Part shown: one piece after another, positions 9,050 through 19,284 of the stretch | How the letters are laid out: every line of letters begins with the position of its first letter | Position numbering within the stretch: position 1 is the first letter of the stretch | Source of the DNA: JACQFZ01 sp045810625 | GTDB lineage: Bacteria; Pseudomonadota; Gammaproteobacteria; Acidiferrobacterales; Sulfurifustaceae | Length of the DNA: 64,000 nt | Assembly: GCA_045810625.1 (NCBI GenBank) | Contig: JBJMVQ010000027.1 | Coordinates: 62,001 to 126,000, forward strand | Direction: 5' to 3' | Made by a program: the position numbers and the translations under genes | The notes under the pieces: generated by a model | Databases searched by the model: none | Told to the model about the DNA's origin: nothing | The model's input: only the letters and a program-made list of their open reading frames with translations

Positions 9050-9782
9050 TCGAGGTCTTGAGCGAGGGCTTTAGCTTCAGTATAGCGAGCAGATTCGCGC
9101 TCGGTAGATAACCGCCCAAGACCTTGCCATCGTCCAAATAAATCGTCGGCGTCCCGCCCACTTGCAGCTGTTGGCCCAATTCGTAGTGCCGCTCGACGGG
9201 ATTCGGACACGTCTTCATCTCGACTTTACCGCCGCTCTTGGCGATTCCGACGGCCTTCACACGATCGGCGGCGCACCAGACTGCGACGGATTTCTGATAA
9301 GTCTCCGATCCGATACCGGCGCGCGGGTAAAGCAGGTAACGAACCTTGACGCCGTTCTTGGTCAGCTCGGGGACCTCCCGATGCAGGCGTGCGCAATACG
9401 GACAATCGACGTCCGTGAACACGGTAATGGTCCGCTTCGCGTCCGCGGGTCCCATGACGATCATGTTCTGCTCGCCCACCGCGTTGATGAGCCGTATCGC
9501 GGTCTGCTCGCGCCACGCCTCAGTAATATTGGTTCGAGTTTCGATATCGACCACGTCGCCGAGAAACAGGCGCTTACCGTCCGGACTGACGTACAGGAGC
9601 TGCACCCCGCGCTCCAATTCGTACCAACCCGGTATTGCGGTCGACGGTCTTAGACGATCGAGCGAAACGTCCGGCGGCAGACGCTTCGCGAGCTTCTCCT
9701 TCATTGCCGCGAGATCGGCGTCGGCGGCAACACCGAGCGAGATCGGCATCAGACACAACACTACGAGCAGCGTTCGCAACAT
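9039..9782 (-). CDS. dsbC: Thiol:disulfide interchange protein DsbC
   Basis: A 247-residue periplasmic disulfide isomerase. It has an N-terminal signal peptide (MLRTLLVVLCLMPISLGVAA), an N-terminal dimerisation domain (YELERGVQLLYVSPDGKRLFLGD), and a thioredoxin domain with active-site CPYC in FTDVDCPYCARLH near residue 128. The cis-Pro region is VGGTPTIYLDDGKVLGGYLP. It shuffles wrong disulfides in exported proteins, plausibly relevant for the disulfide-bearing XoxF and cytochromes in this organism, though that link is inference. Confidence 0.95.
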   Translation of the reverse strand: MLRTLLVVLCLMPISLGVAADADLAAMKEKLAKRLPPDVSLDRLRPSTAIPGWYELERGVQLLYVSPDGKRLFLGDVVDIETRTNITEAWREQTAIRLINAVGEQNMIVMGPADAKRTITVFTDVDCPYCARLHREVPELTKNGVKVRYLLYPRAGIGSETYQKSVAVWCAADRVKAVGIAKSGGKVEMKTCPNPVERHYELGQQLQVGGTPTIYLDDGKVLGGYLPSANLLAILKLKPSLKTSNAR

Positions 9783-10077
9783 GTTTCAGCTCCTGAATCC
9801 TTCCTGGATTTTTACTCACACGCCCCGCCTCCGCGGCGTCTCAGATCTAAGTCGAAGAACACGGGCCGCGCCTGACGCGGCCTTGTCGAACGTATCAACG
9901 CCCTACATACAAAACATTAAGCCGCCATCCACGGTTTGGCGAAGCAAAAACCGAAATGATACTGGCACTACTCGGGTTTAGACCAGAAAGTAGTTGAATA
10001 GCGGTTTGCCGTGCGTCCGGATCGCGACCCGGCGTCGGATAGATGTTACCGATCAGCGGGTTGTCCGGACGGCAGCA
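9783..10077. other. Intergenic gap with GC-rich hairpin at 9864-9882
   Basis: No gene seen between dsbC and the MalQ-TreY gene. A perfect 7-bp stem GGCCGCG/CGCGGCC with a five-base loop lies at 9864-9882. It has no clear T-run on either strand, so terminator function for the trehalose operon is only a possibility. The dsbC promoter must lie here. Confidence 0.45.
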
Positions 10078-13000
10078 TCAACGCCGGGCGAGCAACGCGA
10101 CCGGGAACACGTTGAGCAGCGAGGCGGCCGGTAGCCACGCACGTTCCTCCCGCTGCTGCGCGGTCCACGCTTCACCGGTGAATATATTTTCGAAGGCCCC
10201 CTCCCCCGGCGCTTCGACCCACGTGTCGTCCCAAACGGCGCCGAGCGGCAGCTCGCGCTCAGGCACAAGCCGTGCGACGCAGCGCGGCACAACGATCACG
10301 ACCAGCGCCTGCCCGTGACGGCGCGCGAACGCGCACAGATGTTCCGCGCGCGCGCCTTCTACATTGAGCGGCACGTACTCGCCGTCGCGGAACAATTCCG
10401 GGAACGTCCGCCGCCGGCCGAGCGCTTTCCACGCGACATACAGCTTCGCGCAGCCATCCTCGAGTCGATTCAGCAGCGCGCGTACGCGCTCAGGCTCAGG
10501 TTGTTTCAGCTCGGTCTCCAGGCTTTGCAGCGACTTCGCGCGCTCGACGTAGTCGACGGCACGGCGATTGTCCGGATCGACCAGACTGAAATCCCACATC
10601 TCTGCGCCCTGATAGATATCGGGCACGCCCGGCGACGTGATCTTGAGCAGGGTCTGCGCCAGACTATTGCACAGACCCGGCACGGTGACGCGGCGCACGA
10701 ACGGGAGAAAATCCTTCACGAACAAATTCGGTCCGGGGGCGAGCAACGCGCGCACGAAGTCGCGAACCGCTTCTTCGTACTCCACGTTCGGATTGATCCA
10801 GCTCGTATGCACCTTCGCCTCGCGGACCGCCTTGAGCAGGTACTCTTCAATGCGGGCGCGAAACGCATCGAGCGCCTCGCCTTCGGTATCGACGAGCGGC
10901 CAGGCTCCGACGAGCGTCTGGTACAACAGATACTCGTCGTTGCGGTCGGGCGCGTAACCGTCCTCGAGCCGGCGCTTCTTGCGGCGATTGATCCGGCTCC
11001 AGCGATTCACCGCCGCGCGCCATTCGCGCGGAAATTCGGAGATGACGTTGAGGCGCGCGCGTACGTCCTCCGCCCGCTTCGTGTCGTGGGTCGACGTCGC
11101 GAGCATCGAGTACGGAAAGCGTTTCGCCCGCTCCTGGTTGCTGCGATGGAACGCGGCGACCGACAAACCGAAACGGCGCGGATCGCCACCCACCTCATTG
11201 AGCGACACGAAGCGGTTGTAGATGTAGAAGGCCGTATCTTCCATCCCTTTCGCCATCACCGGCGCCGTGTACTGCTGGAAGCGCTGCGTAAAATCGAGCA
11301 CGGCGCGACGGTACGACTCGGGCAGACGCTCGGTCTCTTCGAACAGCAAAATGCGTCGGACAAAATCGAACACGCTGACGTCCGCGGCCGTGCTGTTCTT
11401 CTTCGCTTGCGCCACCGCCCATTCGATATAGCGCCGGTCCTCCGGCATCACCCGGCCGGGACGGATGTAAGTCCGATAGACGGGGAAAAATGCGACGACT
11501 TCCCGTAGCGCGTCGCGCAGTGCAGTCAAGGTGAAATCGCGCGCGTACCAGTCGGCTTCCGACAGCCGATTGAGGTGATTGGCGAGCACGTTCAATTCGC
11601 TCGCGAGCGCGAAACGCATGATGAGACGCTTGCGATCGGCGAGCAGCCGGTCGAAGTCCGCGTCGGTGCGCGCGAACCGCGCATACGCCTGAGTGAGCTC
11701 GTCTTCCGCGCCGGCATCGACGAACAAACCGTTCACCAGATTGAGGAAGTCATAACCCGTTGTGCCGTGCACCGGCCAATCTCCCGGCAGATATTCGTGG
11801 CTCGCCAGGATCTTCTCCACCACGACGTACAAGCCGCGATTTCGCGTCGGCGTCGGCGCCATCGCGGCGCCGGCGGTCGCGGCGGCCGCGGTGACGAACG
11901 TCTGCAGCCGCTCGTAGTACGCGTACGGATCGTACAATCCGTCCGGGTGATCGACACGCAAGCCGTTTACCTTCCCCTGCGCGATCAAGCTGCTCACGAG
12001 GCGATGCGTGGTGTAGAAGCACTGCGCATGTTCCATTCGGAGCGCCGCAAGATCATTGATGTCGAAAAAGCGCCGGTAGTTGATCTCATCCGACGCGACG
12101 CGCCAGAACGCAACCCGGTACGCCTGACCTTCCAACAGCTCGTGCAGCGCGTCACGCCCCGTCGCGCCGTTGTAGAACTCGATGACTTGCTCGATGTGGC
12201 GACCGACACCGACTTCCGCGGCGCACAAATCGGCGAGGCGGCGTTTGTGCACCTCCTTGTCGCGCGTCCGCTCGATCACGCGTTCCTGCTCGAGCTCGCC
12301 GCGCCCCGGAAGATTACGAAAGCCCGCGACGATACTCTGATATTCGACGAAACGCCGATGATCGGCGCCGAGCGCGAGCTCGAGCCGGGTGACATCGTGC
12401 TCGAGGATCGCCGGATAGGTCATCGGGTCGACTGGAATGCAGTGATCGTAATATGCGAAATGAAACGAACCGGTCTCCGCATCCCACGCAAGCTTGAGCT
12501 CGCCCCGTTCGAGCACCCGCCCATAGTGATCCCCGAGCACGGGGAGGAGCACTTTGCCGCGCAGCTCGGTTTTGAGCGGCCGCCAGTCGATGTCGAAGAA
12601 CGGCGCGTACAGCGACGCCGGGCCGTTTTCGAGCACGTCGAGCCACCACTGGTTGTCGCTGCCGATACCCATGTGGTTCGGCACGATGTCGAGCACTTGG
12701 CCGAGACGATGGCGATTCAATGCAGCGACGAACGCGTCGTATTCCTCGATCGAGCCGATTTCCGGATTGAGCGCGTTGTGATCCACGATGTCGTAGCCAT
12801 GCCGGCTGCCGGGCCGCGCTTTGAGATACGGCGACGCGTAGCAGTGGCTCACGCCGAGCCGTTCGAGGTACGGTGCGATCTGCTGCGCATCGCGAAACGT
12901 GAAATCGCGATGAAATTGCAGCCGATACGTTGCGATCGGGATCGGCGGCTCGCCCCCCGGACGTCCGCGCGGACGCACGACGATGCCGCTGCCGCGGATA

Positions 13001-15201
13001 TCGCGCAGCCGGCCGAACATCGCGAGCGCCCGCGCGTTCTTGACGATCTCTTCTGTTTCCAGCGCCAGCTTGCGCCGCCAGTTCGGATACTCGTGCACCG
13101 TACCCGGCAAGTTCGGCTGGCATTCCTCACCGAGCGCGTCCTCGATCGCGAGCATCGCGACCTTCGCCGGACTTCGCGCAATGTAGCTGTACACCGCCTC
13201 TGCGAGCGCGGGCGTCATCTCGGGAGTCGACGCCGGGTCGACGGTCACGCCCGGCGGCAACAGCTTCTCGTGCTCGAGCGCCATGAGCAGACGCGCGCGA
13301 TCCTGCGCGCGCATCATCACCTGCCGTTCCAGCTCTGCCTCACTCGGAAATTGCTTCAGCCGCTGACGGTCGAGCAGATCCCGACCTTTCCAGTATCCGA
13401 CGAGCGTCGGTAAATCGTGTGTCGTCACCGCGGCCAACGCGCGCTCCGGATACGCCGACGGCGGGCTGAAGCTCCCGTCGGACTTGCGCTCGAACGACAG
13501 CAGGCGATACGAAAAAATATTCCGCGGCGGCAGCTCCTTTCGGATCTCTTCGGGCACCGTCCCCAAGTCCTCGCCGATGACGACACACTGGTTGCGCTGA
13601 CTTTCGAGCGCGACGATCCCGAGCAGATCGCGCAGCGGGTAGCGCACGAACGCGCCGTCCTTCGGCGCCGTGCCTTTTGGGATCCAGAAGAGCCGCATGA
13701 GTCCCATCACGTGATCGAGACGGAGCGCGCCGCCGTGGTGCATGTTCGCGCGCAGCGTTGTGATGAACGGTGCGTACGCCGCTTCGCGCAGCCGCGAAGG
13801 AATCAGCGGAGGCAGACCCCAATCCTGCCCGTTCGGCATGAATTCGTCGGGCGGCGCGCCGACACTGACGTCTTGCGCATAGACGGATTGCCACGCCCAC
13901 GTCTCCGCGCCGCCGGGATTGACGCTGACCGCGATGTCTTGATACACGCCGACGCCGAGCCCGAGGTCGTACGAGCGGCGACCGACCGCGCTCATCTGCT
14001 GGTCGGCCTGCCATTGAAGATACTGGTAATACTCGATGCGCGGCGTCTGCCGTTCAGCCCATTGCGCAACCTCGGGTGCATCCGGACGCCGAAACGCCGG
14101 CGGCCAGTTGTTCCAGCCGAAGACGTTCGCGTCTTCGCGCCGGAAATGTTCCTGCAGCGCCTCGTACAGCGCGTGGCGAAAGAGCGATGGGCCGCCGCGG
14201 TCCTGGAAATCGCGGAACGCTTGCGCGCGCTCGGTGTTCCGGGTGATGTGGTAGTCGCGAAAGTATTGATAGAGCGTCTCGAGCAGTTCGAGTTTCGCGG
14301 TCGCGACGCCGCCGTAATCGACACGCGGCGCGGCGCGCAGCTGCTCCAACCGCCGCTGAAACTCCGCCGAGTACACCAGCTGCTGCGCCGGACCGCACTG
14401 CGAGAACTCGGGGATCGCTTCGACGTCGATATAGAGCACGTTCAGAAACATCCGACTCGACGGGCTGTACGGGCTCACTTGCGCGGCGTCGTGCGGAAAC
14501 AGCGCGTGCAGCGGATTGACGCCGATGATCCCGGCGCCTTGCTCGGCGAAGCGGTCGACCGCCGTTCGCAGATCGGTGAAGTCGCCGATTCCCCAGTTGC
14601 GCGCCGAGCGCAGACCGTAGAGCTGTAACGCGACGCCCCAGACGCTTCCGGCTTTTAACGCCTCCGGGAGAAAGCACCCGGGCGGCGCAACGACGAGCGC
14701 CATCGATGCGTCGCTTGCGTCGAGTGCCAGCTGATGATAACCGAGCGGCAGCTCCGGCAGCGGCAACGCGTACGCGCAATAGCCGCGATTCGCGACGATA
14801 GCGCGCTCGATCACGCGGAGATTCGCCGGCCGTGTTTCGTGCCGCTCGATCGTCCCGTCCTCGCGAGTGAGCGTGTACGCGACGCGCCGTCCTGCCTCGC
14901 TCTCCGGGAGCCGAAGCACGGTTTCGCGCGCGGCGCCCGCCTGCAGAACTTGAACGACCTCGACCGGACGGCGCCAGCGAAGCGCTTCGCGCTCCGCGAT
15001 CACGTCGTCGAGCGAGCGACCGGCGGCCTCGACACCCATCGCGCGCAAAATCGCGTGGGCCGTCTCTTCGGAAATTTCGTGCGTGTTGCCCCAGATGTCT
15101 TGGTACTCGGGCTCGATATCGCACAGGCGGCACAGCCGGTGCCGCCGCGTGTCGATTTTGCGTTCGGGCGCGCGGTCGGGCGACGGCGCGTCGAACCTCA
15201 T
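10078..15201 (-). CDS. Fused 4-alpha-glucanotransferase / maltooligosyl trehalose synthase (MalQ-TreY)
   Basis: One uninterrupted 1,707-residue frame encodes two GH enzymes. Residues about 1-735 are amylomaltase MalQ (GH77): LRLDHVMGLMRLFWIPKG with the nucleophile Asp and VIGEDLGTVP with the acid/base Glu. Residues about 750-1707 are TreY (GH13_26): IATYRLQFHRDF start, GLRVDHPDGLYDP, VVEKILASHE, and STHDTKRAEDVRAR. MalQ reshuffles maltodextrins; TreY converts the reducing-end glucose to an alpha,alpha-1,1 bond. I start at ATG 15201 because it overlaps the treZ stop as ATGA; the frame extends to 15249. Normally these are separate genes, often neighbours, so the fusion channels glucan directly into TreY/TreZ. 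Confidence 0.93.
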   Translation of the reverse strand: MRFDAPSPDRAPERKIDTRRHRLCRLCDIEPEYQDIWGNTHEISEETAHAILRAMGVEAAGRSLDDVIAEREALRWRRPVEVVQVLQAGAARETVLRLPESEAGRRVAYTLTREDGTIERHETRPANLRVIERAIVANRGYCAYALPLPELPLGYHQLALDASDASMALVVAPPGCFLPEALKAGSVWGVALQLYGLRSARNWGIGDFTDLRTAVDRFAEQGAGIIGVNPLHALFPHDAAQVSPYSPSSRMFLNVLYIDVEAIPEFSQCGPAQQLVYSAEFQRRLEQLRAAPRVDYGGVATAKLELLETLYQYFRDYHITRNTERAQAFRDFQDRGGPSLFRHALYEALQEHFRREDANVFGWNNWPPAFRRPDAPEVAQWAERQTPRIEYYQYLQWQADQQMSAVGRRSYDLGLGVGVYQDIAVSVNPGGAETWAWQSVYAQDVSVGAPPDEFMPNGQDWGLPPLIPSRLREAAYAPFITTLRANMHHGGALRLDHVMGLMRLFWIPKGTAPKDGAFVRYPLRDLLGIVALESQRNQCVVIGEDLGTVPEEIRKELPPRNIFSYRLLSFERKSDGSFSPPSAYPERALAAVTTHDLPTLVGYWKGRDLLDRQRLKQFPSEAELERQVMMRAQDRARLLMALEHEKLLPPGVTVDPASTPEMTPALAEAVYSYIARSPAKVAMLAIEDALGEECQPNLPGTVHEYPNWRRKLALETEEIVKNARALAMFGRLRDIRGSGIVVRPRGRPGGEPPIPIATYRLQFHRDFTFRDAQQIAPYLERLGVSHCYASPYLKARPGSRHGYDIVDHNALNPEIGSIEEYDAFVAALNRHRLGQVLDIVPNHMGIGSDNQWWLDVLENGPASLYAPFFDIDWRPLKTELRGKVLLPVLGDHYGRVLERGELKLAWDAETGSFHFAYYDHCIPVDPMTYPAILEHDVTRLELALGADHRRFVEYQSIVAGFRNLPGRGELEQERVIERTRDKEVHKRRLADLCAAEVGVGRHIEQVIEFYNGATGRDALHELLEGQAYRVAFWRVASDEINYRRFFDINDLAALRMEHAQCFYTTHRLVSSLIAQGKVNGLRVDHPDGLYDPYAYYERLQTFVTAAAATAGAAMAPTPTRNRGLYVVVEKILASHEYLPGDWPVHGTTGYDFLNLVNGLFVDAGAEDELTQAYARFARTDADFDRLLADRKRLIMRFALASELNVLANHLNRLSEADWYARDFTLTALRDALREVVAFFPVYRTYIRPGRVMPEDRRYIEWAVAQAKKNSTAADVSVFDFVRRILLFEETERLPESYRRAVLDFTQRFQQYTAPVMAKGMEDTAFYIYNRFVSLNEVGGDPRRFGLSVAAFHRSNQERAKRFPYSMLATSTHDTKRAEDVRARLNVISEFPREWRAAVNRWSRINRRKKRRLEDGYAPDRNDEYLLYQTLVGAWPLVDTEGEALDAFRARIEEYLLKAVREAKVHTSWINPNVEYEEAVRDFVRALLAPGPNLFVKDFLPFVRRVTVPGLCNSLAQTLLKITSPGVPDIYQGAEMWDFSLVDPDNRRAVDYVERAKSLQSLETELKQPEPERVRALLNRLEDGCAKLYVAWKALGRRRTFPELFRDGEYVPLNVEGARAEHLCAFARRHGQALVVIVVPRCVARLVPERELPLGAVWDDTWVEAPGEGAFENIFTGEAWTAQQREERAWLPAASLLNVFPVALLARR

Positions 15202-17093
15202 CCCGCCGACCACACCACCGCCCACGGCGGGAGCTGGCCGCCGCTCCACGGTTCGGCGGCGGCCGGCGAATACTTATAGATGATGCGGCCTGACGGCGTC
15301 GGAACCGCGAGCGGCACGTCGCTCAAGTTCGCGAGCAGCCGTAACACTCCGCCCTCCTGAAGCATCCACTCGACTTGCAGGCCGCGCTCCTTCAAGAGCG
15401 CGTATCGTCCGGCGCCCGACGCGAGCTGTGCCAGCCGCGGCACGATTTCCGCGTGCCGCACGCGCAGCACCTCGCGGTGCCAGGCGAGCCAGTCGGCACT
15501 CGCGTCACGCTCGACCGCGTCCCAGTCGAGCACGGCTTGCGCGAAGGTCGCCGGATCGTTGGGATCGGGAATACGCTCGCGCGCCTGCGGGTCGCTGAAC
15601 TCCGGGAATCGGGCGAACTCCTTGCGCCGGCCCTCGGTCACCGCCTGCGCGAGCTCGGGGCCGAAGTCGCAAAAGAACGGAAACGGCCGTTCGGTCGCCC
15701 ACTCTTGGCCCATGAACAGCATGGGCGGCGAAGGGGCGAGCAGAAAGATCGCGGAGAGCGCGCGCACGCGTTCGGGCGGGGCCAGACGCGTGATGCGTTC
15801 ACCGAACGCGCGATTGCCGATCTGGTCGTGATTCTGCAGGAACGAGACGAACGCCGTCGGCGCGACATCGACCGACGGCTCACCGCGCGGCTCGCCGTGG
15901 CGAAAGGCGGAGGCGTCGCCTTGGTACGCGAATCCCTCCGCCAGGCAGCGTCCGAGATGCTCGAGCGGCGCGTCCGCGTAGTCGGCGTAATAACCGGCGG
16001 ACTCGGCGGTCGCGAGCACATGCATCGCATGGTGAATGTCGTCGTTCCATTGACCATCGTACGGGCGGCGGCCGTTCGCGTCGGGTTTGAGATAACGCGC
16101 GAGGTTGTCGTCGTTCTCGAGCACGAGATGTACGTGCCGTTCCCTTCCCGGGCCGCGCGCGACGGCGTCCGCCAGCTCCATCAGGATGTCCGGTGTCGAG
16201 TCGTCGCGGATCGCGTGCACGGCGTCGAAACGCAATCCGTCGAAGTGATACTCTTCGAGCCAATAAAGCGCGTTGTGAATGTAGTAGTCGCGTACCGTCC
16301 GGCTGCCCGGTCCGTCGAAGTTGATCGCCTGTCCCCACGGCGTGTGATGCCGATCGGTGAAGAACGCGGGCGCATACTGCGAAAGATAATTGCCTTCCGG
16401 ACCGAAGTGGTTGTAGACCACGTCGAGAAACACCATCAGCCCGAGCGCGTGCGCCTTGTCGATCAGCCGCTTCAAATCGTCCGGCCGGCCGTACTGCGCG
16501 TCGGGCGCGTACGGCAGCACACCGTCATAACCCCAACTACGTTGCCCGGGGAAATCGGCGAGCGGCATCAGCTCGACTGCGGTGACACCCAGCGCGCGCA
16601 GATATTCGAGCTTCCGCTCCAAACCGGCGTACGTACCCTCGGCCGTGAAACTGCCGACGTGCAACTCGTACAGGACTACTTCTTCCCAGGGGCGCCCGCG
16701 CCATGCACTGTCGCTCCATACGTAGGTGCGCGGATCGATCACCTGGCTCGGTCCGTGCACGTCTTCCGGTTGAAAGCGCGATGCCGGGTCCGGCACCCCT
16801 CGATCGCCGCCCATTCGATAGTGGTAGCGCGATCCGGCACGCACAGCCTGGACCGTCTCGAACCAACCTTCCGCCTGGCGCGTCATCGCGAACCGCGCCT
16901 CGGCTCCCGCGCCAACGAAGCAAAGCTCGACCGCTTGCGCACCCGGCGCCCATAGACGAAACCGTACCGTACCGTTATCGAGTGCTTCGGCGCCGAATGG
17001 CATCGCGTGCGCGCGCGTTACCGGCGTTGCGCTTCGTGCGACCCTGCGTGTCACGCCGGCGCCCGAGGAAAAAGGCTTGCTCTCGGTTGTCAC
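15198..17093 (-). CDS. treZ: Malto-oligosyltrehalose trehalohydrolase TreZ
   Basis: A 631-residue GH13 enzyme that releases free trehalose from maltooligosyl trehalose. An N-terminal E-set/CBM48 domain (VRFRLWAPGAQAVELCF) precedes the barrel: ELMPLADFPGQRSWGYDG, DVVYNHFGPEGNYL, GLRFDAVHAI (nucleophile Asp), LENDDN (Glu) and SFLQNHDQIGNRAFG. It starts at GTG 17093, one base after the glgX stop; an internal ATG about 30 residues in (MPFGAEALDN) is a plausible alternative. It overlaps MalQ-TreY by 4 bases, so glgX-treZ-malQ/treY are translationally coupled. Confidence 0.94.
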   Translation of the reverse strand: MTTESKPFSSGAGVTRRVARSATPVTRAHAMPFGAEALDNGTVRFRLWAPGAQAVELCFVGAGAEARFAMTRQAEGWFETVQAVRAGSRYHYRMGGDRGVPDPASRFQPEDVHGPSQVIDPRTYVWSDSAWRGRPWEEVVLYELHVGSFTAEGTYAGLERKLEYLRALGVTAVELMPLADFPGQRSWGYDGVLPYAPDAQYGRPDDLKRLIDKAHALGLMVFLDVVYNHFGPEGNYLSQYAPAFFTDRHHTPWGQAINFDGPGSRTVRDYYIHNALYWLEEYHFDGLRFDAVHAIRDDSTPDILMELADAVARGPGRERHVHLVLENDDNLARYLKPDANGRRPYDGQWNDDIHHAMHVLATAESAGYYADYADAPLEHLGRCLAEGFAYQGDASAFRHGEPRGEPSVDVAPTAFVSFLQNHDQIGNRAFGERITRLAPPERVRALSAIFLLAPSPPMLFMGQEWATERPFPFFCDFGPELAQAVTEGRRKEFARFPEFSDPQARERIPDPNDPATFAQAVLDWDAVERDASADWLAWHREVLRVRHAEIVPRLAQLASGAGRYALLKERGLQVEWMLQEGGVLRLLANLSDVPLAVPTPSGRIIYKYSPAAAEPWSGGQLPPWAVVWSAG

Positions 17094-17094
17094 T

Positions 17095-19284
17095 TCACAC
17101 CTCGAAACCGTGCTCCTCGAGCAGATCGAGCACGTTTGTAATTCCGCCGCGCAAACCGCGCATCTGCATGCCGTTCAGAACGAACAGGAGTAGCGAACGA
17201 CCGGTCACTTGATACACGTGACCGAACGGGAACTGCGGCGTTTCGTTCCCGCCCGGTGAATTCGTATCGATCACGCGGACCCAATGCTTTCCCTCCGCCA
17301 CTTCCGGCAGCTTGAAGTTCACGACGTCGTGGTGCGCGTTCAACACGAGCAAGAGCGTCGCGTCCGAGCCGCGCTTCTTGATGCCGGTCGGCTGCGCCCG
17401 GCCGTCGAGCACCGTACCCAGGCACTTCATGTGCGGGTCGTCCCAGTGCGCCGGCGTCATTTCGGTGGCATCCGGCGTGAGCCAGGTGACGTCTTTGACG
17501 TCGAACTCTTCGTTGTACTGCCCGATCAGGAAGCGCCCGCGATGGAGAATCGGAAATGCCTTGCGAATGGCGATGAGCCGGCGCACGAAGTCGCGTAGCG
17601 CCCAGCCGTCCTCGCTGATCCCCTCCCAGTCGACCCAATTGATCTCGTTGTCCTGGGCGTAGGCATTGTTGTTGCCGCGTTGCGTACGGCCGAACTCGTC
17701 GCCGGCAAGCATCATCGGCGTACCGAGCGACAGCAGCAGCGTCGCGAGAAAGTTGCGCCGCTGGCGCTGGCGCAACGCCACGATGTCGCGATCGCTCGTC
17801 GGCCCTTCGGCGCCGTGGTTCCACGAAAGATTGTTCGAATGTCCGTCGCGGTTGCCCTCGCCGTTCGCTTCGTTGTGCTTGTCGTTGTACGAGACCAGGT
17901 CGTTGAGGGTGAAGCCGTCGTGCGCGGTGATGAAGTTCACGCTTGCCCAGGGCTTCCTTCCGCGTTTGTGAAACAGATCGCCCGAGCCGGTCATGCGCTT
18001 CGCAAGGTCCGGCACTTTGCACTCGTCGCCCTTCCAGAAAGCGCGCACGGTGTCGCGGTATTTGTCGTTCCACTCCGCCCAGCCCGGCGGAAACTGCCCG
18101 ACCTGATAACCGCCCGGGCCGATATCCCACGGCTCGGCGATGAGTTTCATGCTCGACAGCACCGGGTCCTGGCGGCAGGCGTCGAGAAATCCACCGCCCT
18201 CATCAAAGCCGTACGGCTCGCGCGCGAGGATGGTTGCCAGATCGAAGCGGAAACCGTCGACGTGCATCTCGTTCGCCCAGTAGCGCAATGAATCGCCGAC
18301 CATCTGCAGCACGCGCTGGTGACTCATATTGAGCGTGTTGCCGGTGCCGGTATCGTTGATGTAGTAGCGCTTCTGATCCGGCAGCAGCCGGTAATAGCTG
18401 GCGTTGTCGATGCCCTTGAGGGACAGCGTCGGTCCGGCTTCATTGCCTTCGGCCGTATGGTTGTAGACAACGTCTAGAATCACCTCGAGCCCGGCCGCGT
18501 GCAGATGATTCACCATCTCCTTGAACTCGTTCGCGAACGGCGTCGCCATGTAGCGCGGCTCCGGCGCGAAGAACGCGATGGTGTTGTAGCCCCAATAATT
18601 GACGAGTCCCTTCTCGGCCAGGTGACCGTCGTCCGCAAACGCATGGATCGGCAGGAGCTCGATCGACGTAACGCCGAGGCGACGCAGGTAGTCGACGACG
18701 CGTCCGTCGCCCAGCCCGGAAAATGTTCCGCGCAGCTCGGGCGGGACGCGCTTGTTCATCTTGGTGAAGCCTTTGACGTGCAGCTCGTAGACGATGGTCT
18801 GTTCCCAGGGGACCATCGGGCGGCGTTCGCTTCCCCACGTGAACGCCGGATCGATCACGCGCCCTTTCGGCACGAACGGGGCGCTGTCGCGCTCGTCGAA
18901 CGAGAGGTCTTTTTCCGGCGCTCCGACTTTGTAGCCGAATATCTCGGGTGCCCAAACCAGCTTCCCGACGAGTTGCTTGGCGTAGGGATCGATCAGCAGC
19001 TTGTTCGGATTGAAACGATGACCGGCTTCGGGCTCGTACGGTCCGTGGACGCGGTACCCGTAGACGGTACCGGGGCGCGCGTCGCGCAAATAACCGTGCC
19101 ACACTTCGTCGGTGTATTCGGGCAGCTCGATGCGCTCGAGCTCCTTCTCACCGTTCACATCGAACAGACAGAGCTCGACCTTCGTCGCGTTTGCCGAAAA
19201 CAGCGCGAAGTTGACGCCGAGCCCGTCCCACGTGGCGCCGAGCGGAAACGGCCGCCCCTCGCGTATCGGAAAGCGCCTCAGCAT
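17095..19284 (-). CDS. glgX: Glycogen debranching enzyme GlgX
   Basis: A 729-residue GH13_11 isoamylase-type enzyme that hydrolyses alpha-1,6 branches of glycogen, supplying linear dextrins for TreY/TreZ. An N-terminal CBM48 domain is followed by DVVYNHTAEGNEAGPTLSLKG, VDGFRFDLATIL (nucleophile Asp), LIAEPWDIGPGGYQVGQFPPGW (Glu) and FITAHDGFTLNDLVSYN. Length is normal. First gene of the glgX-treZ-malQ/treY unit. Confidence 0.95.
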   Translation of the reverse strand: MLRRFPIREGRPFPLGATWDGLGVNFALFSANATKVELCLFDVNGEKELERIELPEYTDEVWHGYLRDARPGTVYGYRVHGPYEPEAGHRFNPNKLLIDPYAKQLVGKLVWAPEIFGYKVGAPEKDLSFDERDSAPFVPKGRVIDPAFTWGSERRPMVPWEQTIVYELHVKGFTKMNKRVPPELRGTFSGLGDGRVVDYLRRLGVTSIELLPIHAFADDGHLAEKGLVNYWGYNTIAFFAPEPRYMATPFANEFKEMVNHLHAAGLEVILDVVYNHTAEGNEAGPTLSLKGIDNASYYRLLPDQKRYYINDTGTGNTLNMSHQRVLQMVGDSLRYWANEMHVDGFRFDLATILAREPYGFDEGGGFLDACRQDPVLSSMKLIAEPWDIGPGGYQVGQFPPGWAEWNDKYRDTVRAFWKGDECKVPDLAKRMTGSGDLFHKRGRKPWASVNFITAHDGFTLNDLVSYNDKHNEANGEGNRDGHSNNLSWNHGAEGPTSDRDIVALRQRQRRNFLATLLLSLGTPMMLAGDEFGRTQRGNNNAYAQDNEINWVDWEGISEDGWALRDFVRRLIAIRKAFPILHRGRFLIGQYNEEFDVKDVTWLTPDATEMTPAHWDDPHMKCLGTVLDGRAQPTGIKKRGSDATLLLVLNAHHDVVNFKLPEVAEGKHWVRVIDTNSPGGNETPQFPFGHVYQVTGRSLLLFVLNGMQMRGLRGGITNVLDLLEEHGFEV

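Noticed and set aside
11575..13413. 612-codon plus-strand open frame opposite MalQ-TreY
   Set aside because: Antisense shadow in GC-rich DNA: Arg/Ala/Val-rich with no domain; the minus strand has full GH77/GH13 motifs.
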